A stretch of 64,000 nt of DNA from Glycomyces algeriensis (GTDB taxonomy: Bacteria > Actinomycetota > Actinomycetes > Mycobacteriales > Micromonosporaceae), in NCBI RefSeq assembly GCF_027622855.1, contig NZ_JAPZVR010000005.1, forward strand, positions 248,001 through 312,000, given 5' to 3'. The notes below the pieces were generated by a model. The model saw nothing but the letters and a program-made list of their open reading frames with translations, did not search any database and was not told the DNA's origin. The position numbers and the translations under genes are program-made. Of the stretch, positions 54,442 to 64,000 are shown in pieces (the stretch's first letter is position 1; each line of letters begins with the position of its first letter).

Positions 54442-55110
54442 TCAGTTGTTCGCCCACACGTGTCTGGGCACCTGTCCGAGGATGTCGATCAGGAAGTCCG
54501 CGTAGAAGAAGACCTCTTCGAGCTTGAGCGCGCCCGAGCGGGAGGTCATGAGCCACGGCCCCTCGAACCGCCACGAGTACGACCGCGCGCGCTGGTCCTG
54601 GAGCATCCACTCCATGGTCCGGGCGTGAATGATGTCGTACGCGAACCGGCGGTTCGGCGACTTGATCCGGAAGATGTCGTTGAACGCCTGGTTCTCGAAG
54701 TCGATGTCCTTCGCGAACCGCTTGGTCAGGAAGTTCTCCTGGCTGATGTCCAGCAGCGGCCGCGCGGTCGGCAGGCCGATCGCCACCACCTGGTGGGTGT
54801 GCGTCTGCGCTTCCTTGCCGCTGCCGGTCGTGTACTGGTACTGGAAGAACACGATGTGCACGTTCTTGTACATGCCGCGGAAGACGTCGATGCCCTTGCG
54901 GGAGTGGCCTACGTTGAACGGCTCCTCAGTGGACAGGCCGGTCACCGAGTTGTCGCTGGGCTCGTAGTGGAATCCGTACTGGGCCGCCCAGGCCCGGAAC
55001 ATCGCGATCTTCTTCTGCCTGGCGCGCCAGGCGAAGTAGATGCCGACACCGACCACGATCAGGCAGAGGACGTAGGCCCACCACGGCAGGTCGCCGCTGG
55101 AGTTAGACAC
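54442..55110 (-). CDS. Membrane-anchored protein of unknown function, paralogue of the preceding gene
   Basis: 222 residues; GTG start with AAGAAGGAAA. Membrane segment at about residues 10-28, then the shared domain: AAQYGFHYEPSD, GIDVFRGMYKNVHIVFFQYQY, HQVVAIGLPTARPLLDISQEN, RTMEWMLQDQRARSY, WRFEGPWLMTSR and ILGQVPRHVW. The invariant Trp/Arg/Glu residues around WRFEGxWLMT are candidates for the functional surface. Lies directly downstream of lemA with one copy of the intergenic AAGCTT motif in between. Confidence 0.75.
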   Translation of the reverse strand: MSNSSGDLPWWAYVLCLIVVGVGIYFAWRARQKKIAMFRAWAAQYGFHYEPSDNSVTGLSTEEPFNVGHSRKGIDVFRGMYKNVHIVFFQYQYTTGSGKEAQTHTHQVVAIGLPTARPLLDISQENFLTKRFAKDIDFENQAFNDIFRIKSPNRRFAYDIIHARTMEWMLQDQRARSYSWRFEGPWLMTSRSGALKLEEVFFYADFLIDILGQVPRHVWANN

Positions 55111-55148
55111 GGGGTGTTTCCTTCTTACGGGCGTTCAGGGCTGGGGCA

Positions 55149-55168
55149 CGGCTCGCAAGCTTCGCCGG
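55149..55168. repeat. Intergenic AAGCTT-core motif, copy B
   Basis: CGGCTCGCAAGCTTCGCCGG, identical over 20 bases to the copy at 57624-57643. It is extended into a hairpin by CAC/GTG flanks and lies in the lemA-downstream spacer. Confidence 0.75.
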
Positions 55169-55185
55169 TGGAGCAGGCGCCGGGA

Positions 55186-56067
55186 CTACCGGCCGTAGGG
55201 CTGCTGGCCGTAACCGGGCTGCTGCGGCTGCTGGGGCTGCTGCGGGTAACCGGGCTGGGGCGCGGGCTGGCCGTAACCGGGCTGCGGGGCACCGTAGCCG
55301 GGCTGGGGCTGCTGGCCGTAGCCGGGCTGCGGGGCGGGCTGCCCGTAACCGGGCTGCTGCGGCGGCTGCTGCTGGTAGCCGACCTGCTGCGGCTGGCCGT
55401 AGCCGGGCGGCATCTGGCCGGGCGCGGGCTGCGGCGGCATCTGCTGCTGGACCGGAGGCTGCTGCATGTAGGCGGGCTGGCCCATGTCGCGCATCTTCGG
55501 GGCCGTGCGGGCCGCCGGGTTGTCGAGCTCGAAGTACTCCTCGGGCTTGAACCCGCCCATCTTCGCGGAGATCGAACCGGGGAAGACCTGCAGCGCGGTG
55601 TTGTACTCGCGCACGTTCGCGTTGTAGAACCGGCGCGGAGCCGCGATGCGGTTCTCCGTCTCGGTGATCTCCTGCTGGAGCTGGAGGAAGTTCTGGTTGG
55701 TCTGCAGGGCGGGGTAGGACTCCTGCATGTGGATCACGCCGCGGATGGCGTTCCCGAGCTGGCCTTCGGCCTGGCCCTGCTGGGCGTGGCCCGCGCTGGG
55801 GTCCTGCCGGGTCTGCATGGCCATCGCGCGCGCCTCGGCGACCTGCCGCAGCGTCGCGTTCTCGGAGCCCGCGGCCTGCTGCACCACGTACATCAGGTTG
55901 TCCAGCAGGTCGTACCGGCGCTGGAGCTCGACATCGATCTGCGCCCAAGACTCCTGGGTGATGTTGCGCATTCGCACCAGTTTGTTGCGGCCGCCGAGGG
56001 CGGCGAACACCAGGATCAGGCCGATCAGCAGCAGGAGGATCAGGATCCAGACGATTGGGTTGTCCAT
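55186..56067 (-). CDS. lemA: LemA family protein with Pro/Gly/Tyr/Gln-rich tail
   Basis: 293 residues from ATG 56067; the open frame continues far upstream but the family begins at this Met ([16 protein letters not shown], membrane segment). The LemA helical bundle follows ([36 protein letters not shown]) to about residue 185. The remaining 100 residues are a low-complexity [10 protein letters not shown] tail unusual for LemA. No ribosome-binding site; TAAGCT 8 bases upstream would fit a leaderless start. Followed by the paralogous membrane proteins. Confidence 0.9.
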   Translation of the reverse strand: MDNPIVWILILLLLIGLILVFAALGGRNKLVRMRNITQESWAQIDVELQRRYDLLDNLMYVVQQAAGSENATLRQVAEARAMAMQTRQDPSAGHAQQGQAEGQLGNAIRGVIHMQESYPALQTNQNFLQLQQEITETENRIAAPRRFYNANVREYNTALQVFPGSISAKMGGFKPEEYFELDNPAARTAPKMRDMGQPAYMQQPPVQQQMPPQPAPGQMPPGYGQPQQVGYQQQPPQQPGYGQPAPQPGYGQQPQPGYGAPQPGYGQPAPQPGYPQQPQQPQQPGYGQQPYGR

Positions 56068-56094
56068 AGAGCGTGAGCTTAGTGCATCTATGCC

Positions 56095-56162
56095 AACGGG
56101 AGGGCACCGCTCAAAGCCGTGTGACGGCCTGTGGGATCCGCCGGAAGCGGTGCCCTCCCGTT
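56095..56162. repeat. Perfect 17-bp inverted repeat with internal hairpin
   Basis: Arms AACGGGAGGGCACCGCT (56095-56111) and its exact complement (56146-56162) flank 34 bases that contain a second stem GCCGT-GTG-ACGGC. It starts 20 bases after the glmM stop and ends 27 bases before lemA, so a branched terminator insulating glmM from the lemA promoter is likely. Confidence 0.75.
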
Positions 56163-56182
56163 GCTGAACGATATGGTCGGAA

Positions 56183-57511
56183 TCAGCCCATCGCGTGTTC
56201 GACGACCGCGACGAGCTCCGCCGCCACCGACTGCGCCACCGGCTCCTCCGAAGCCTCGACCATGACCCGGACGAGCGGCTCAGTGCCCGAAGGCCGCAGC
56301 AGGACCCGGCCGTCCGAGCCGAGCTTCGCCTGCCACAGCGCCACCGCGCTGCGCACGTCCGCATGGTCGATCACGGACTTGTCGGTCACCCGCACGTTCA
56401 CCAGCACCTGCGGCGCGGGGGTGAACACGGAGGCGAGCTCCTCCAGGGACTTCCCGGTAGCGGCCATGCGCGCCAGCAGCAGGATCGCCGTGAGCGTCCC
56501 GTCGCCCGTGGTCGCGTGGTCGGAGACGATGATGTGCCCCGACTGCTCGCCGCCGAGCGAATAGCCGCCCTCGCCGATGCGCTCGAGCACGTAGCGGTCG
56601 CCCACTCCGGTGACCTCGAGCTTGATCCCGGCCGCCCCCATCGCCTGGTGCAGGCCGAGGTTGCTCATCACCGTCGTGACGAGCGTGTCGCCGCGCAGCT
56701 GCCCGGCCTCGCGCATCGCCAGCGCCAGGATCGCCATGATCGCGTCGCCGTCGACGTCCGCGCCGTTCGCGTCCACCGCGAGGCAGCGGTCCGCGTCGCC
56801 GTCGAGCGCGATACCGGCGTGCGCGCCGTGCTCGACGACGGCCGCGCGCAGCCCGCCCATGTGGGTGGACCCGCAGTCCTCGTTGATGTTGAGCCCGTCG
56901 GGGTCGGCGTTGATCGTGATGACCTCGGCGCCCACGCGGCGCAGGGCCTCAGGTGCCGCGCCGGTGGCCGCGCCGTTGGCCGGGTCGAGCACGACCTTGA
57001 TGCCGTCGAGCGTGTGCGGGCAGGCCGCGACCAGGTGGTCGATGTACGACTCGACCGGGTCGACCGAGCGCGCGATGCGGCCGACGCCGTCGCCCTGCGG
57101 CAGCGGCGCGGGGTCGTCCATGGCCGCCTCGATGGCGTCCTCGACCTCGTCGGGGAGCTTGCGGCCGCCGGCCGCGAAGAACTTGATGCCGTTGTCCGGC
57201 ATGGGGTTGTGCGAGGCCGAGACCATGACGCCGAAGTCGGCGCCGGTCAGGGCCGTGAGGTGGGCGACCGCGGGCGTGGGGAGAATGCCCAGGTCGATGA
57301 CTTTCACGCCGGCCGCGGCGAGGCCGGCGGCGCTGGCGGCGGCGAGCATGTCGCCGGAGGCCCGCGGGTCGCGGCCGATGACGGCGACGGGGCGGTGGTC
57401 GACCGCGCCGAGGACTCGCGCGGCGGCGATGCTGAGGCGAAGTGCCAGGTCGGGCGTGAGGTCGGCGTTCGCCCGCCCCCGTACGCCGTCGGTGCCGAAC
57501 AGTCGTGACAC
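56183..57511 (-). CDS. glmM: Phosphoglucosamine mutase
   Basis: 442 residues from GTG 57511 ([12 protein letters not shown]), which has GGGAAG 7-8 bases upstream; an in-frame ATG at 57526 gives five more residues. Interconverts GlcN-6-P and GlcN-1-P. Phosphoserine loop [13 protein letters not shown], metal loop [11 protein letters not shown] and the substrate loop GGEQSGHII, plus C-terminal [14 protein letters not shown] are complete. The start lies only about 25 bases beyond the T run of the rpsI terminator. Confidence 0.95.
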   Translation of the reverse strand: MSRLFGTDGVRGRANADLTPDLALRLSIAAARVLGAVDHRPVAVIGRDPRASGDMLAAASAAGLAAAGVKVIDLGILPTPAVAHLTALTGADFGVMVSASHNPMPDNGIKFFAAGGRKLPDEVEDAIEAAMDDPAPLPQGDGVGRIARSVDPVESYIDHLVAACPHTLDGIKVVLDPANGAATGAAPEALRRVGAEVITINADPDGLNINEDCGSTHMGGLRAAVVEHGAHAGIALDGDADRCLAVDANGADVDGDAIMAILALAMREAGQLRGDTLVTTVMSNLGLHQAMGAAGIKLEVTGVGDRYVLERIGEGGYSLGGEQSGHIIVSDHATTGDGTLTAILLLARMAATGKSLEELASVFTPAPQVLVNVRVTDKSVIDHADVRSAVALWQAKLGSDGRVLLRPSGTEPLVRVMVEASEEPVAQSVAAELVAVVEHAMG

Positions 57512-57537
57512 GGTGTGGCTTCCCATCGTTGTGGCAT

Positions 57538-57579
57538 AAAAAAACGGGGGCTGCCGAGGATGTCCTCCTCGGCAGCCCC
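57538..57579 (-). terminator. Intrinsic terminator of the rplM-rpsI operon
   Basis: A 14-bp perfect stem (57547-57560 with 57566-57579, GGGGCTGCCGAGGA and complement), five-base loop, then seven T residues on the minus strand. The best-formed terminator in the window. Confidence 0.92.
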
Positions 57580-57623
57580 GTCGCTTGTGCAGACTAGCGC
57601 GTTCGCCGCCTCCGTGAAACTCG

Positions 57624-57643
57624 CGGCTCGCAAGCTTCGCCGG
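57624..57643. repeat. Intergenic AAGCTT-core motif, copy C
   Basis: Same 20 bases as copy B. It lies in the loop of a larger hairpin whose arms (57602-57613 and 57642-57653) pair TTCGCCGCC with GGCGGCGAA, between the rpsI stop and its terminator. Confidence 0.75.
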
Positions 57644-57659
57644 GGGCGGCGAAGGCGTG

Positions 57660-58265
57660 CTAGCGCTTCGAGTACTGCGGTGCCTTGCGGGCCTTCTTGA
57701 GGCCGTACTTCTTCGATTCCTTCTCGCGGGCGTCGCGGGTCAGGAAGCCGGCGGCCTTGAGGGCCGGGCGCATGTTCGGGTCGACCTCGAGCAGGGCGCG
57801 GGCGATGCCGAGGCGGAGCGCGCCGGCCTGACCGGTGGCGCCGCCGCCCTTGATGTTGACCAGGACGTCGAAGTTGTCGCCGGCCTCGACGGTCACGAAG
57901 GGCTCCGCGACGGTCTGCTGGTGGACCTTGCTCGGGAAGTAGTCCTCGAGGGTCTTGCCGTTGACGACGTACTTGCCGGTGCCGGCGACCAGGCGGACGC
58001 GGGCGATCGCGCGCTTGCGGCGGCCCACGGTCTGGATCGCGCGGTCGGACGGCACCACGGGGATGCTCGGCACGGACGGCGCGGCGGCGACATCGGCGGG
58101 GACCTCGACGACGGGAACGTCGGCGGGGGCTTCGGCGACCTCGGCGACGTCGGCGGGGGTCTCGACGACCTCGGCCTCAGCGGCCTCGGGGGCCTCCGCG
58201 GCTGCAACAGCCTCGGGGACCTCGGGGGTCTCGGTGGTCTCGGGGACCTGGGTTTCGTCAGTCAT
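57660..58265 (-). CDS. rpsI: 30S ribosomal protein S9 with long acidic N-terminal extension
   Basis: 201 residues; ATG with GGAGAAGGAG. The S9 domain begins near residue 73 ([16 protein letters not shown]) and ends in the canonical [12 protein letters not shown] that reaches the P site. The first 72 residues are a Pro/Ala/Val/Glu low-complexity extension, longer than the typical actinobacterial extension and strongly acidic, unusual for a ribosomal protein. Follows rplM by 25 bases. Confidence 0.95.
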   Translation of the reverse strand: MTDETQVPETTETPEVPEAVAAAEAPEAAEAEVVETPADVAEVAEAPADVPVVEVPADVAAAPSVPSIPVVPSDRAIQTVGRRKRAIARVRLVAGTGKYVVNGKTLEDYFPSKVHQQTVAEPFVTVEAGDNFDVLVNIKGGGATGQAGALRLGIARALLEVDPNMRPALKAAGFLTRDAREKESKKYGLKKARKAPQYSKR

Positions 58266-58290
58266 GTGGTTGCTCCTTCTCCGCCCGCGC

Positions 58291-58734
58291 CTACTGCGCG
58301 ATCTTCTTGATCTCGTACGGCTTCGGCTGCTGGGCGGTGTGCGGGTGACCAGGACCCGCGTAAACCTTCAGCTTCTTGGACACGGCGCGACCGAGCTTGT
58401 TCTTCGGCAGCATGCCGAAGACGGCCTTCTCGACGACCTTGTGGGGGGCCTTCTCCATGAAGTCGGCGTACGACTTCTCCTTGAGTCCGCCCGGGAAGCC
58501 GGAGTGGCGGTAGGCCTTCTTGGTCTGGAGCTTGTTCCGGGTCAGCACGACCTTCTCGGCGTTCACGATGATGACGTAGTCACCGGTGTCCGCGTTCGGT
58601 GCGAAGGTCGGCTTGTGCTTGCCGCGGAGCAGTTCGGCAGCGTGCGTCGCGAGCCGGCCCAACACCACGTCGGTCGCGTCGATCACGAGCCACTGCGGGT
58701 CAATGTCACCCGGCTTAGGGCTGTACGTGCGCAC
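58291..58734 (-). CDS. rplM: 50S ribosomal protein L13
   Basis: 147 residues, GTG start with an AGGTA-type site. Full family pattern ([46 protein letters not shown]). First gene of rplM-rpsI, behind a long structured leader. Confidence 0.97.
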   Translation of the reverse strand: MRTYSPKPGDIDPQWLVIDATDVVLGRLATHAAELLRGKHKPTFAPNADTGDYVIIVNAEKVVLTRNKLQTKKAYRHSGFPGGLKEKSYADFMEKAPHKVVEKAVFGMLPKNKLGRAVSKKLKVYAGPGHPHTAQQPKPYEIKKIAQ

Positions 58735-58861
58735 AGGTTTACCTAGCTTTCGTTGTCGGTGTGGAACGAATCCCGCAGATGAGGGCGGGACCGCCTGAAT
58801 CCCCTGGGCCGTGATCGGCGCGCTCCGCGGCGCTGGGCCGCGGGCGTGGGATTCGTTGGAC

Positions 58862-58915
58862 AGTGCTTTCGCGGTGAAGCTTGCGGGCCGTTAGCGGGCC
58901 CGGTGCGAAGGCACT
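58862..58915 (-). promoter_or_regulatory. Hairpin in the rplM leader carrying AAGCTT-motif copy D
   Basis: Outer arms 58862-58872 and 58905-58915 pair over 11 positions with one mismatch; an inner stem pairs 58884-58889 with 58897-58902. AAGCTT (58877-58882) lies in the left internal strand. Position in a ribosomal-protein leader suggests autoregulation, but the sequence does not match the known Bacillus L13 leader by eye. Confidence 0.5.
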
Positions 58916-58931
58916 CGAACAACAGCTGCCA

Positions 58932-58961
58932 AGTCTACGCGGTGGTGGCGGCCCCCCTGAA
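58932..58961 (-). promoter_or_regulatory. Candidate promoter of rplM-rpsI
   Basis: Minus-strand TTCAGG (58956-58961) and TAGACT (58932-58937) with an 18-base spacer. The same -10 hexamer is used before cysQ. It would give a leader of about 190 bases. Confidence 0.5.
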
Positions 58962-59110
58962 GGCGGCCGCCGTGACCTCGGCTACAGCCGTTCAGCGCGG
59001 GAGTCCCGTCGAACGTGAGCGCGGGTCCGGGCGCGGCGGCGGCCTGCTCGGCGACGGGCCGGACCAGGCGGTGACCTCGGCGACACCGGTTGGGGGTTCG
59101 GGGGCCGCGC

Positions 59111-59147
59111 GGGGGGCCGATGGATCGTCGCACGATACCGGCCCCCC
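59111..59147 (-). terminator. Terminator-like hairpin after thiC
   Basis: GGGGGGCCG (59111-59119) pairs with CGGCCCCCC (59139-59147) and an inner ATCGT-CGC-ACGAT stem extends the structure. It lies about 46 bases after the thiC stop; no T run. Confidence 0.65.
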
Positions 59148-59192
59148 ACCAGCGGAGCATCCGGCCGACGGGCGCCGCCGGCCGCCCCGGGG

Positions 59193-64000
<4,808 letters not shown>

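Larger units (their letters stand above)
58735..59192. other. 458-base rplM-thiC spacer: leader, promoter and terminator, no gene
   Basis: The right third carries the thiC terminator, the middle the rplM promoter and the left part a leader of about 190 bases with one large hairpin. The GC-rich remainder (about 58962-59110) shows only direct repeats such as GGTGACCTCGG/CGTGACCTCGG, with no supported reading frame. No TPP riboswitch was recognised here. Confidence 0.6.

Overview
The window is chromosomal DNA of a high-GC (about 70%) actinomycete. GTG and TTG starts are common, as are ATGA/GTGA gene overlaps, starts with no Shine-Dalgarno sequence, and ESX-type secreted proteins. The order argS-lysA-hom-thrC-thrB-rho-rpmE-prfA-prmC-tsaC-atp matches the conserved actinobacterial backbone known from Mycobacterium and relatives. 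A member of the Glycomycetales/Micromonosporales is plausible, but the sequence alone does not settle the genus. I saw no rRNA genes, CRISPR array, integrase or complete insertion sequence.

Left part (1-11.4 kb): a secreted or membrane protein runs off the left edge. It is followed by a surface-polysaccharide locus: a Wzz-like chain-length protein with a degenerate tyrosine-kinase domain, a Wzy-like polymerase, an APH-fold kinase, two sulfotransferases, a Wzx-like flippase, a methyltransferase, a WecG/TagA glycosyltransferase and a GT2 glycosyltransferase. Most genes overlap by a few bases, so they should be co-expressed. The likely product is a sulfated, methylated, lipid-linked glycan. A WbaP-like priming transferase lies at 43.5-45.0 kb and the PAPS-related genes cysQ-cysD-cysN at 36.6-39.7 kb, so sulfate activation and glycan assembly are encoded in one neighbourhood.

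11.5-31.8 kb (minus strand): the F1Fo ATP synthase operon (atpB-E-F-H-A-G-D, with no atpC after atpD), two small Fo-associated membrane proteins, a low-molecular-weight protein tyrosine phosphatase, tsaC, prmC, prfA, rpmE, rho, the threonine genes thrB-thrC-hom, lysA and argS. Two intergenic stretches stand out: a 572-base leader before rho and a 125-base near-perfect inverted repeat between lysA and hom.

31.8-45 kb: tandem DUF3105 proteins, a DUF305 protein, a repeat-bearing membrane protein and a YjbR protein on the plus strand. On the minus strand are a low-GC Rpn-like protein, the cys genes, an orphan three-gene ESX/type VII cluster (WXG-motif glycine-rich protein, lipoprotein, helical-hairpin protein) and the priming glycosyltransferase.

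45-64 kb: pth-rplY-prs-glmU (minus), a CUT2-type sugar ABC operon with its ROK regulator (plus), tRNA-Gln(TTG), two paralogous membrane proteins beside lemA, then glmM, rpsI-rplM and the thiamine operon thiO-thiS-thiG-thiD-thiC (minus), which runs off the right edge. ThiD and ThiO carry unusual low-complexity expansions. A 20-base intergenic palindromic motif centred on AAGCTT recurs in this half and again at the lysA-hom inverted repeat.
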